This document shows, in pieces, positions 40,878-48,911 of a stretch of 52,739 nucleotides of DNA (within the stretch, counting starts at the first letter, position 1; the number at the start of each line of letters is the position of its first letter). The stretch is from contig QJWJ01000052.1 of assembly GCA_003235365.1 (NCBI GenBank), positions 1-52,739 on the forward strand, written 5' to 3'. A program made the position numbers and the translations under genes. Source of the stretch: Deltaproteobacteria bacterium. Lineage in GTDB: Bacteria; Myxococcota_A; Polyangia; Polyangiales; Polyangiaceae. The notes under the pieces were generated by a model. The model was not told the DNA's origin and did not search any database. It saw only the letters and a program-made list of their open reading frames with translations.

Positions 40878-42746
40878 CGCCTCGGCGCAGGCTTCGCGCT
40901 GTTCGCGGCGCTCGGCATCGCCGCCTGTTCGTCATCTGGAGGGGGGGATTCGGCCGGCGCAGCCAATGGCGCCAACGCGCCCGAATCCACTCCCAACCTG
41001 GACGGCACCACACCGGGGCCCATCGATCCCGCAACGGGCCTCCCGGTGCCCGGCCCGGCGGGACCCGACGGTAACCCACCGGGGCAAACTCCCGCGGTGG
41101 GGTCGGACGGACCCAATGGTCCGGGGTCTCAGGGCCCCGGCGTCACTCCCATCGACCCGGGCAGTACGGTCGCCCCGGTACAGGTGACCACTCGCGCCGG
41201 CAACGTGCTCGATTGTTCGACCTTGCAGCGGCCGCCGACGCCGCTGCGTCGTCTGACTCGCTTCGAGTACAACAACACCGTGCGTGACCTGTTCGGCACG
41301 ACCACGACGCCAGCCGACGCGTTTCCACCCGACGAAGAGGTCACGGACGGGTTCAGCAACAACGCCCTGGTCCTGACGGTCTCATCGCTCCACGTCGAGA
41401 AGTACGTCGAAGCCGCCGAGGCACTCGCGGCCGAAGCCACCTCGAACCTCTCGACGCTGGTCCAGTGCGATACCGCGGCCGCCGGCGAAGAGGCATGCGC
41501 TCGCCAGTTCGCCGAACGCTTCGGGCGTCGCGCCTACCGTCGCCCGCTGGAGCAAGGTGACATCGACACGCTGATGGAGGCATACGCGGTCGGCACGAAC
41601 TTCCAAAGCGGGATCGAGATCATGGTGCGAACGATCTTGCAGTCGCCACACTTCATGTACCGCGTCGAGTTTACGGGCACCGAGGGTGCAGGTGCGGGCA
41701 TGGTCCGCCTCAACGGCTTCGAGACGGCGACGCGTCTTTCCTACCTGCTTTGGGGCTCTGCCCCCGACGACTCACTGCTCGACGCGGCGCAAAACGGTGA
41801 GCTCGATTCACCAGAGCAAGTCGGCAGCAAGGCTCAACAGATGTTGGACGATCCGCGGGCGCAAGCGGCCGTCGCCGAGTTCGTTCGCCAGTGGCTCGGG
41901 CTGACCCAGACCAAGCTGGAAACTCTGACGAAGAACCCCGCGGCCTTCCCGCTTTGGGCGGACGGCATGCACAGCGTGATGCGCGAGGAAACCGACGCGT
42001 TCGTCAAGCACGTGATCTGGGATGGCGATGCGAGCCTGAACGCGTTGTTGACCGAATCCGCCGGGTTACCCAAGGGACCGCTCGCAGAGCTGTACGGGGT
42101 GCCGGCATCGGATACCGTCGTTTCACTTCCTGCCGAGCAGAGTCGCGCAGGCGTCCTGACTCTGCCCAGCTTCCTCGCTTTGGCCGCTCACCCCGACCAA
42201 ACTTCCCCCGTGCGGCGCGGCAAGTTCGTTCGCGCCAAGATGCTTTGCGATCCACCTCCCCCGCCGCCTCCGGAAGCCAACGTCAATCCGCCCTCCCCGG
42301 AGGAAGGCGGCACGGCGCGCGAGCGCTTCACGCGTCACCTCAACGAGGAAAGCTGTCGCGGCTGCCACTTGTTGATGGACCCGCTGGGCTTCACGTTCGA
42401 GAGCTTCGACGCCATGGGCGTGTTCCGCACGGACGACGAGGGGCGCGAACTCGACCTGACTGGGCAGATACTCGGCTCCGACGACGCGGACGGGCCCTTC
42501 ACCGGAGTCAAGGAGTTGGCGACGAAACTCGCCGCGAGCAATCAGGTTCGTGACTGCGTCGCGACCCAATGGTTCAGGTATTCGATTGGCCGCACCGACG
42601 AAGCGGGCGACGCCTGTTCACTCGTCCCACTCCAGCAAGACTTCGAGACAACCGGCGCCAATCTGAGGGAGATGCTCGTGGCCATGACCCAAACCGAAGC
42701 GTTCCTCTACCGCCGGGCCGTGACGCTCGAGGAGGTTTCCCAGTGA
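40851..42746 (+). CDS. DUF1592-type haem lipoprotein
   Basis: The product has 631 residues. The ATG at 40851 has GGAG 7 nt upstream and gives a signal with a lipobox (LFAALGIAAC). A Gly/Pro/Asp linker of about 90 residues follows. The domain series is the DUF1587/1595/1592/1588/1585 set known from Planctomycetes and Myxobacteria: LTRFEYNNTVRDLFG; CARQFAERFGRRAYRRPL; VRTILQSPHFMYRVE and RLSYLLWGSAPDDSLLDAA; AGVLTLPSFLALAAHPDQTS; and a c-type haem motif CRGCH (about residue 502) in LLMDPLGFTFESFDAMG. The last part is YSIGRTDEAGDACSL. It is thought to be an outer-surface haem protein, and the function is undefined. It is coupled to the next gene. Confidence 0.92.
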   Translation: MTNGTLTPQRLGAGFALFAALGIAACSSSGGGDSAGAANGANAPESTPNLDGTTPGPIDPATGLPVPGPAGPDGNPPGQTPAVGSDGPNGPGSQGPGVTPIDPGSTVAPVQVTTRAGNVLDCSTLQRPPTPLRRLTRFEYNNTVRDLFGTTTTPADAFPPDEEVTDGFSNNALVLTVSSLHVEKYVEAAEALAAEATSNLSTLVQCDTAAAGEEACARQFAERFGRRAYRRPLEQGDIDTLMEAYAVGTNFQSGIEIMVRTILQSPHFMYRVEFTGTEGAGAGMVRLNGFETATRLSYLLWGSAPDDSLLDAAQNGELDSPEQVGSKAQQMLDDPRAQAAVAEFVRQWLGLTQTKLETLTKNPAAFPLWADGMHSVMREETDAFVKHVIWDGDASLNALLTESAGLPKGPLAELYGVPASDTVVSLPAEQSRAGVLTLPSFLALAAHPDQTSPVRRGKFVRAKMLCDPPPPPPPEANVNPPSPEEGGTARERFTRHLNEESCRGCHLLMDPLGFTFESFDAMGVFRTDDEGRELDLTGQILGSDDADGPFTGVKELATKLAASNQVRDCVATQWFRYSIGRTDEAGDACSLVPLQQDFETTGANLREMLVAMTQTEAFLYRRAVTLEEVSQ

Positions 42747-44215
42747 CTCGCCGACTCAACAGCTCCTCACCGACCAAACCGAAGCAGATCCGCAACGCGA
42801 GGTTGTCGCGTCGCAACCTGTTGCGAGGTTCGCTTGCCGCGACCGCAGCAATTCCTCTGTTGGATGCCGACCGGTTGCTGCGTCGTGCCCAAGCCGCGGA
42901 CGCGCCGCCGACGCGCCTGGTGGTGTTCGCCACGCCGAACGGTACCCGCAATGACTATTTCTGGCCCAGTGGCAGCGATGGCGCGCTGAGCTTCCCCGAA
43001 CTGACCGCACCGCTGAAGGCCTTCGAGGACCGGCTGCTGTTCCTCAAGGGCATTCGGCACTGCTCGGCAGTGGTCGGGGACAACGGCTTCGCCGGAGGCC
43101 TCAATGGTTCCGAACACGCCCGTGGCCAAGGCGGTTTCCTCACCGCGCGTCCGCTGGGTCAAGGTGCCTTCAAGAGCTTCATGGCCACTTCCGGCTGGGG
43201 CTCGGGCATCTCGCTGGACCAACACCTGGCGAACGTGCTCGACCCACCGACGACCTTCAAGTCGCTCGAACTCGGCATCCACGTGCGAGACGCCGAGGTT
43301 CGCGGACGGATCTCCTACACCGGTGCGGATGCACCGGTTCCGCCGCGTGAAGATCCCGCGGACGTGTTCAAGGCTTTGTTCGGCAATGCGGTGGCACCCC
43401 CGGGCGATCCCGCCGACCCAGGCAGCGGCACGGCGATGCTCGATCAGCTGCGAGCAGAGCGCCGTAGTGTTTTTGATTTGTCGATTCGGGAAGTGCAGCG
43501 ATTGCAGGCGCGTCTCGGCGCTGACGACCGAGCCAAGCTCGAGGCGCACATCGACTCAATCCGCAAGATCGAAGAGCGCCTCGCTGCGCCCTCGAGCGGC
43601 GACGTGGCACCGCCGGCGAGTGACGGGAGCGTCGGTAGTTGTTCCGTGCCGCAGCTGGACATGGACGTCAATCTGACGGACGACAGCTCGCTGCCCGAGA
43701 CGGCGCAATTGCAGATGGATTTGGCCGCGGCGGCGTTGGCTTGCGATCAAACACGGATCCTGACCATCCAATGGTCGTACGCCGAAAGCGAGCACCTCTA
43801 CCCGTTCCTCGACCTGCAGCGAAACCACCACGCCATCTCGCACGACTGGGCGGGAACCACGGGCTTCGATCAGTACAATCAGATCCACGTGTGGCTTGCC
43901 GAGCAGGTCGCCTACTTCCTCGGCAAACTCGACTCCTACCAGGAAGGCGAAGGCACGCTGCTCGACAACACGGTGGTGTTCTGGGGAAGCGAGATTGGCG
44001 AATCGACGTCGCACGATCTGACGCTCATGCCCTATGTCCTGGCAGGCGGCGGCGGAGGGAAGCTCAACACGGGGCGCTTGGTCGACTACGGCTCGAGCCC
44101 CAAAGACAACAATCAGCTTCTGGTTACGCTGGCTCAGGTCATGGGTGCAGAAGAGGTGACGTCGTTTGGCGACGACTCCGGCGCAACGGGCACCCTGCCC
44201 GACGTGCTGGCCTGA
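42743..44215 (+). CDS. DUF1552 exported protein (Tat signal)
   Basis: The product has 490 residues. The GTG at 42743 has GGAGGT 6 nt upstream (42731-42736) and overlaps the DUF1592 stop as GTGA. The N-terminus carries a twin-arginine signal, SRRNLLRGSLAATAAIPLL. The body has the DUF1552 features LVVFATPNGTRNDYFWP, LLFLKGIRHCSAVVGDNGFA, LGIHVRDAEVRGRISYTG, LDNTVVFWGSEIGES and LTLMPYVLAGGGGG. It is related to the alkaline-phosphatase/sulfatase-like DUF1501/1552 group. DUF1552 and DUF1592 genes are regularly adjacent in Planctomycetes and Myxobacteria, so the two probably act together. Tat export suggests that a folded cofactor-containing protein is moved. Confidence 0.93.
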   Translation: MTRRLNSSSPTKPKQIRNARLSRRNLLRGSLAATAAIPLLDADRLLRRAQAADAPPTRLVVFATPNGTRNDYFWPSGSDGALSFPELTAPLKAFEDRLLFLKGIRHCSAVVGDNGFAGGLNGSEHARGQGGFLTARPLGQGAFKSFMATSGWGSGISLDQHLANVLDPPTTFKSLELGIHVRDAEVRGRISYTGADAPVPPREDPADVFKALFGNAVAPPGDPADPGSGTAMLDQLRAERRSVFDLSIREVQRLQARLGADDRAKLEAHIDSIRKIEERLAAPSSGDVAPPASDGSVGSCSVPQLDMDVNLTDDSSLPETAQLQMDLAAAALACDQTRILTIQWSYAESEHLYPFLDLQRNHHAISHDWAGTTGFDQYNQIHVWLAEQVAYFLGKLDSYQEGEGTLLDNTVVFWGSEIGESTSHDLTLMPYVLAGGGGGKLNTGRLVDYGSSPKDNNQLLVTLAQVMGAEEVTSFGDDSGATGTLPDVLA

Positions 44216-44271
44216 ACGACGCGTTCCGAGCCCCAAGTCTCGGGCCAAAACGCCATTACGATCAAAGCCCG

Positions 44272-44301
44272 GCGCCAGGCGACACTCGTGTCGCCTGGCG
44301 C
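44272..44301. terminator. Perfect 13-bp stem-loop between convergent genes
   Basis: GCGCCAGGCGACA, loop CTCG, TGTCGCCTGGCGC. It lies 56 nt after the DUF1552 stop and 17 nt after (on the other strand) the DUF1854 stop. No T-run follows on either side, but the position between convergent genes supports a bidirectional terminator. Confidence 0.65.
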
Positions 44302-44318
44302 TCCAGTGTGCAGCCCCC

Positions 44319-44855
44319 TTACTCCACGTACGGCCAGAGCCGTTTGCGGCTTCGAGCGTCCAAGGACTGCAGCGGTGGAATGAAGAAGACGTCGCCCGCG
44401 ATGTCTTCGATCACGTGCCCGCCGCCGGGTGCGGCCTGGGGCCAGACGTCCAATTCCGTTTGGAACGACCGCTCGCCCCCCCGTGTTCGGACCTTCCACA
44501 CACGCATCTCGAAGTCGTCTTCGATGGACAACACCGCGGTCACCTCGAGCCGAAACCCGGCGACCTTCAGGGCCTGGTACAGCGCCCACCGCGACGCCGC
44601 TTCGAGCGTCCCACTGTCGACGACCAGACACAGTTCCCGTCCTTCGAAATCGCGGAGTGAGATGTAGCGCGAGGCTTGAGACCACGGGAAACACCGCACC
44701 GCGTCGACACGGACCCAGTCGTTTCCGCGTCGCAACTCGAGGTGTCCCGACGCGCCGAAGCGCAAAGCGAGCCGAGCGATGGGCTCGTTTTCGATCTGTG
44801 CCCCAGCGGGTTGCCGCGCAGCGCGGGTCGACCCCACGCTGCGTGACTCGGTCAT
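44319..44855 (-). CDS. DUF1854 protein, partner of the ABC exporter
   Basis: The product has 178 residues. The core has VRVDAVRCFPWSQASRYIS, LRDFEGRELCLVVDSGTLE, RVWKVRTRGGERSFQTEL, HVIEDIAGDVFFI and LQSLDARSRKRLWPYV. These fit the DUF1854 pattern (R-x-F-P ... I-S-L-x-D-x-x-G-x-E-L ... W-x-V-x-T-x-x-G ... D-x-x-G-x-x-x-x-I ... L-D-x-x-S). NCBI calls such proteins cyanophycin metabolism-associated because they lie with a matching ABC exporter near cyanophycin genes. Here the exporter is upstream on the same strand, but no cyanophycin synthetase is in view. The ATG at 44855 is preferred; 44915 is open. Confidence 0.85.
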   Translation of the reverse strand: MTESRSVGSTRAARQPAGAQIENEPIARLALRFGASGHLELRRGNDWVRVDAVRCFPWSQASRYISLRDFEGRELCLVVDSGTLEAASRWALYQALKVAGFRLEVTAVLSIEDDFEMRVWKVRTRGGERSFQTELDVWPQAAPGGGHVIEDIAGDVFFIPPLQSLDARSRKRLWPYVE

Positions 44856-44871
44856 TTCGCATCGTTCCACG

Positions 44872-45207
44872 TCAAACCTCTCTCGTGAAACGATGAGTCG
44901 GGTTGCTCGAGGCAAACGGTGCTTGCACCCGTTTCGGCGCCGAAGCCAAGCGCTGGACTGGCGCCAACAAGGAGCCGAGGGTAGTCACCGGCGGAATCGA
45001 ACGCGTGCACGGAGTTCGGGCCGGAGGCGACGCCGTTACGTCACCCACCGAACGCTGATCGAACAGCAACAGCGGTGGACTCAACCCGTTGCCACTGGGC
45101 GACGAGGAAGGCTGGCGAGACGCCGCTTTCGCGACTTCGACGGTCGCCTCCTGTGTTCCGCTTGAAGTGAATGGGCCTCGGTTGGTTATTTGTTCGCGAT
45201 GGGTCAT
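44872..45207 (-). CDS. Small Ser/Pro-rich ORF between exporter and DUF1854 gene
   Basis: The product has 111 residues. It starts 1 nt after the ABC-exporter stop, with GGAGG on the reverse strand 9 nt before its ATG, and ends 16 nt before the DUF1854 start. The chain is Ser-, Pro- and Thr-rich without predicted domains (for example PSSSPSGNGLSPPLLLFDQ). The placement and the ribosome-binding site argue for a genuine coupled gene. The composition argues for a disordered peptide or a spurious frame. There is no matching gene in the cyanophycin-associated loci that I know of. Moderate to low confidence. Confidence 0.42.
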   Translation of the reverse strand: MTHREQITNRGPFTSSGTQEATVEVAKAASRQPSSSPSGNGLSPPLLLFDQRSVGDVTASPPARTPCTRSIPPVTTLGSLLAPVQRLASAPKRVQAPFASSNPTHRFTREV

Positions 45208-45208
45208 G

Positions 45209-47500
45209 TTAGCTTGCCTCCTGTAGTTGTCGTTGAAGTTCGTAGAGGTGGCGGTAGATGCCGCCTGGTTTGTTTAGCAATTCCGAATGTTTTCCTTGCT
45301 CAGCGAGATATCCGTCCTTGATTGTGAAGATGCGACTCGCGCGCCGCAGCGTGGACAGACGGTGGGCGATCGCAAAAACCGTTCGCCCTGCCGCCAGGCG
45401 GTCCATGGCTTCTTGGATCTTGCGTTCGGTTTCCGTGTCGACCGCACTGGTCGCCTCGTCCAAGATCAAGATCCTGGGGTTGGCTAGAATGGCGCGCGCG
45501 ATCGAGATGCGTTGGCGTTCGCCGCCGGAGAGCGAGTGTCCTCGTTCACCGACCAGCGTTTCGTAACCATGGGGCAATTTGCAGACGAAGTCGTGAGCGT
45601 TGGCGGCGCGCGCCGCTTCGATCACCTCTCGTTCACTCGACTCGGGAGCGCCGTATCGAATGTTGTCGAGCACCGAACCGTGAAACAGATACGGATCTTG
45701 CAAGACCATACCCACTTGCCGGCGCAATGCGCCGCCATCGAGCTGCCGCACGTCGACACCATCAATCAGCACGCGTCCGCTCGTCGCGTCGTAGAAACGC
45801 GAGATCAGGTTGGTGATGGTCGTCTTGCCACCGCCCGAAGGCCCCACCAACCCGATCATCTCGCCGGGCTTCACGTCGAAGCTGACACCCTTGAGTGCCT
45901 GCCTGACGCCGTCGTAGGCAAACGTGACGTTCTCGAAGCGGACGGCACCGTCGATCCGAATCGTTCGAGGACAACCTGGCTCGACGACCTCGGGCTCCGT
46001 GTCTAGAACCTCGAAGACGCGATGAGCGGACGTCGTGGCCCGGTTCATGACGCGGGCCATTTGTCCGATCACCTCGATGGGTGCAACGAGCATCGTCGTG
46101 TAGAGCAAGAACGACACGAACGTCCCGAGGCTCAGCGGCGGTCCGGCCCAGCTGCTGAAGCCGAGCAAGCGCGGCAATGCGAACGCCCACACGGCCACGA
46201 TGGTGACGTCGACCGCGAGCATCAACATGGGCCAAAACGAAGTCCAGACGCGATGAATCGCGTTGAACTCACCCGCCACGTCGAAGTTTCGCTCAGCGAA
46301 GCGGTCCTGCTCCCGGCGGTGTTGGTCGAACGCGCGCACCACTCGAAATCCGGGGATCGTATCGCTCACCACGTCGGTGACCCGTGACCACTTGCGCCAA
46401 GCTCTGACGAACAGATGTTCCATGCGCTTGCCGTTGAGGTGAATGACCAAGCAAAACAAGGGGATAGGCAACACGATCACCAGACCGAGGCGCCAATCGA
46501 GACTGATCAACACCACGCCTAGCCCGAGCAACATGACCAGGGACAGCGATACATCGACGACGCCGAGCGCGAGAAACTCCCAAAGACGATCCGTATCAGA
46601 CGTCACGCGCGTGATCAGACTGCCAGTCTTCTTCTTGGAGTAGTAACTCACGCTCAGCTTCTGCAGGTGCTCGTAGATGGCCGTACGCAGGTCCCGCGCG
46701 ACGAGTTCACCGATGAACGCCATCGTGCGCAGACGCACCCACGCCGCCGACCTGCGAATGATGTACGCGGCCCCCAAGACGCTCAGGGCAAGCCACGCAA
46801 CGCGCTGCATTTCGCTGGCATTGGCCTCACCCCGCTGCACGGGTCCGACGACGTCATCGACTAGGTAACCGGTGATCATCGGTGGGACCAAACTGAGCAG
46901 GGTGATGAACATGGCCGCGGCGATGCCGCGAGCGACCTGCTTGCGATAAGGCAACATGTACAGAAGCAAGCGCTTCAACACGGCCGCCTCACTCTTGGCG
47001 ACCAGCGCTTGCGCTTCGCGGATCGGACGGGCGACGGAAGCGGCATAGCGGTCGTCCGCCGCCGAGTGATGCGTCGAGGCCGAAGCACTGCCGTCGATGG
47101 TGGCGACGATGGTCTCCATCGCCGCGCGCTGACGTTGGGTGAAACGCAACACGACGGGTCGGTCCTGGGGCGTTTGTCCCTCGCGCAACGTGACGCGCAA
47201 CGTGTTGCACGACGAGGAACGCTGCAGCTCGGCGGCTCCGATCTGCGTTCGGACGATGATGTTGGGCGGTCCGGTCTGAGGACAGACGACCAGAGCATCA
47301 CTGGTCAAGACCACCCAGGTGTGTGTCAATCGCAAGTCAGCGTCGAGATCTGCCAGCGCGTAGGCGAGGATCTTCAAGCTCGTCGGCGTGTGGCCTCGAG
47401 CCGTCCCGATTCGGCGCCTGACGTCATCAGGCAACCTCGCGGGCTGATCCGTGTAACGCTCCAGCAGCTCGCCGTCGCTGAGACGAGGTGTTGTGCTCAT
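45209..47500 (-). CDS. ABC exporter with N-terminal PH-like domain (cyanophycin-associated type)
   Basis: A fused exporter of 763 residues. Residues 1 to about 150 are an unusual soluble domain (LKILAYALADLDADLRLTHT, WVVLTSDALVV, RVTLREGQTPQDRPVVLRFT) that is strand-rich and PH-like. Six membrane helices follow (about 165-480), with SYYSKKKTGSLITRVTSD as a coupling-helix region. The ATPase has Walker A GPSGGGKTT (about 555), Q-loop VLQDPYLFHG, signature LSGGERQR (about 657), Walker B ILILDEATS and H-loop AIAHRLST. The extra N-terminal domain plus the adjacent DUF1854 gene match the cyanophycin-metabolism-associated ABC transporter. The transported substrate is unknown. The gene starts a leftward operon. 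Confidence 0.93.
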   Translation of the reverse strand: MSTTPRLSDGELLERYTDQPARLPDDVRRRIGTARGHTPTSLKILAYALADLDADLRLTHTWVVLTSDALVVCPQTGPPNIIVRTQIGAAELQRSSSCNTLRVTLREGQTPQDRPVVLRFTQRQRAAMETIVATIDGSASASTHHSAADDRYAASVARPIREAQALVAKSEAAVLKRLLLYMLPYRKQVARGIAAAMFITLLSLVPPMITGYLVDDVVGPVQRGEANASEMQRVAWLALSVLGAAYIIRRSAAWVRLRTMAFIGELVARDLRTAIYEHLQKLSVSYYSKKKTGSLITRVTSDTDRLWEFLALGVVDVSLSLVMLLGLGVVLISLDWRLGLVIVLPIPLFCLVIHLNGKRMEHLFVRAWRKWSRVTDVVSDTIPGFRVVRAFDQHRREQDRFAERNFDVAGEFNAIHRVWTSFWPMLMLAVDVTIVAVWAFALPRLLGFSSWAGPPLSLGTFVSFLLYTTMLVAPIEVIGQMARVMNRATTSAHRVFEVLDTEPEVVEPGCPRTIRIDGAVRFENVTFAYDGVRQALKGVSFDVKPGEMIGLVGPSGGGKTTITNLISRFYDATSGRVLIDGVDVRQLDGGALRRQVGMVLQDPYLFHGSVLDNIRYGAPESSEREVIEAARAANAHDFVCKLPHGYETLVGERGHSLSGGERQRISIARAILANPRILILDEATSAVDTETERKIQEAMDRLAAGRTVFAIAHRLSTLRRASRIFTIKDGYLAEQGKHSELLNKPGGIYRHLYELQRQLQEAS
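45217..45221 (-). promoter_or_regulatory. Ribosome-binding site inside the exporter 3' end
   Basis: On the reverse strand this reads GGAGG, 9 nt before the ATG at 45207. It lies in the last codons of the exporter gene and supports translation of the small ORF that follows. Confidence 0.5.
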
Positions 47501-47849
47501 TGAGGAATCGCTTTCTCACGCCTCCGAGCACCCGTGGGACACCCGAAGACTGGAACCGCGATTCCAGAACTTTAGGTGTGCCTACTCCCGCCTGACACGT
47601 AACCCTTGGCGCGCGGTGCAACTGCGACGTCGCGAGCCAGCTCGCGCGTGCAGCAGCCCCAACCGACGAAGAGTCGGTTCGCTCGGGCGACGTGGTTGGA
47701 AGGAATGAGGTGCATCATCAGCTGTTGGGGTGTTTGGGTGTTTAGTACGTTGTTGTGGAACAGCCCTTCGCGGCTGTGCGAGCAGTACAGACAAAATGGC
47801 CGAAAGGCCCTGCCCAGCGCGGCTGATAGTACTCAGCCGTCGGCGCGGA
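47501..47849. other. Upstream region of the exporter gene
   Basis: The 349 nt between the exporter start (leftward) and the M50-protease stop (leftward) have no supported gene. Two small stem-loops are seen: AACCGAC/GTCGGTT (47661-47679) and ACAGCC/GGCTGT near 47760. They may belong to the protease 3' end or the exporter leader. Confidence 0.4.
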
Positions 47850-48890
47850 TCAAGAGCAGTGTGCACAAACAGAAACGATCCCAACCGTCGCTTCAGGCTG
47901 ACTGGACTTCAATTCGGGAAGTTTCACAGTCGTCAACGCAGCCAACACTGCGACGAGCAGGGCATAGGTCCACTCTGCCCGTGCATCTGCCGCGGTCACC
48001 TCGGACTTTCTGAACAGACGATAACCACACCCCAGCAACAACAGCAGCAACAAGCCCTCCCCGGTCAGCAACCACGCCAGCGCCACCAGCAGCGTCATTC
48101 GCACGTGTTGCACGCGTGTCATCGCATTGAATGCTCGGCCACCGTCCAGTTGCCAAACGGGCAGCAAATTGAACAGATTGATCCACGCGCCGGCATGCGC
48201 AATCCCACCGAGCAGGCTCACGCCGCTCACCCAGTAGGCGACGTAGGTGAGCAACGCCGCGCCGAGCCCCCAAATGGGACCGGCCAGCCCCACGATGGCA
48301 TCGTCGTGGGGCGACTTCGGATTGCTTTCCATGCGCACGAACGCACCGACGAACGGCACGAACATGGGAGCACTGGCCACAATCCCCAGCCGACGCAGCG
48401 CAACGACGTGGCCCATCTCGTGAACGTAGATGGACAGCACGAAGCCCAGGGCGAACGGCCACCCCCACACCGACCAGTACAAGCTCAGAGACAACAACAT
48501 CGACAGCAGCGTCTTGCCCTTGGTCAGGCCCAACAGCAGGAACTTGCCTTTGCTCAACACGAAGATGCCGATTGCCTTGAACTTCCAGAGCAACAGCCCC
48601 AACGAGCCGAGAGCGGCCAGTCTCCCCAGCGGCACCGAAGGCTTCGTCTCGGCCTGTCCGAGCTCGCTGAGACGAGCCTGCAACGCGACACTCTGGGGCG
48701 CGCCAGAGGGCAACAGCCGCAACATCCGCTCGAGCGTTCGGCGCTCCTGCTCCGTCTGCCCAGCGCGAGCGCTTTGCGACGCTTGGCCCGCCAGGTCTTC
48801 GAGTGCCGCCTTGTGTGTGAGGGCGTGGCACGCCGGGCATTGAAGCGCGGCCGGCGGATAAGTGGTCGAACAACTACGACATACGTTCAC
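47850..48890 (-). CDS. M50 site-2-type intramembrane metalloprotease with N-terminal zinc ribbon
   Basis: The product has 346 residues. The N-terminus has a zinc ribbon, CRSCSTTYPPAALQCPACHA, then a helical linker. The membrane part has the zinc-protease motif VHEMGHV (about residue 157) and the third ligand in NLLPVWQLDGGRAFNAM (about 250), both as in S2P. Several hydrophobic helices flank them. The C-terminus again has two Cys (VCAHCS). Site-2 proteases cut transmembrane regulators such as anti-sigma factors inside the membrane. This one is soluble-domain-led and may sense metal or redox state through its ribbon. It lies 21 nt after a second zinc-ribbon membrane protein. Confidence 0.9.
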   Translation of the reverse strand: MNVCRSCSTTYPPAALQCPACHALTHKAALEDLAGQASQSARAGQTEQERRTLERMLRLLPSGAPQSVALQARLSELGQAETKPSVPLGRLAALGSLGLLLWKFKAIGIFVLSKGKFLLLGLTKGKTLLSMLLSLSLYWSVWGWPFALGFVLSIYVHEMGHVVALRRLGIVASAPMFVPFVGAFVRMESNPKSPHDDAIVGLAGPIWGLGAALLTYVAYWVSGVSLLGGIAHAGAWINLFNLLPVWQLDGGRAFNAMTRVQHVRMTLLVALAWLLTGEGLLLLLLLGCGYRLFRKSEVTAADARAEWTYALLVAVLAALTTVKLPELKSSQPEATVGIVSVCAHCS

Positions 48891-48911
48891 TCATCACCTC
48901 GACTCGTCAGC

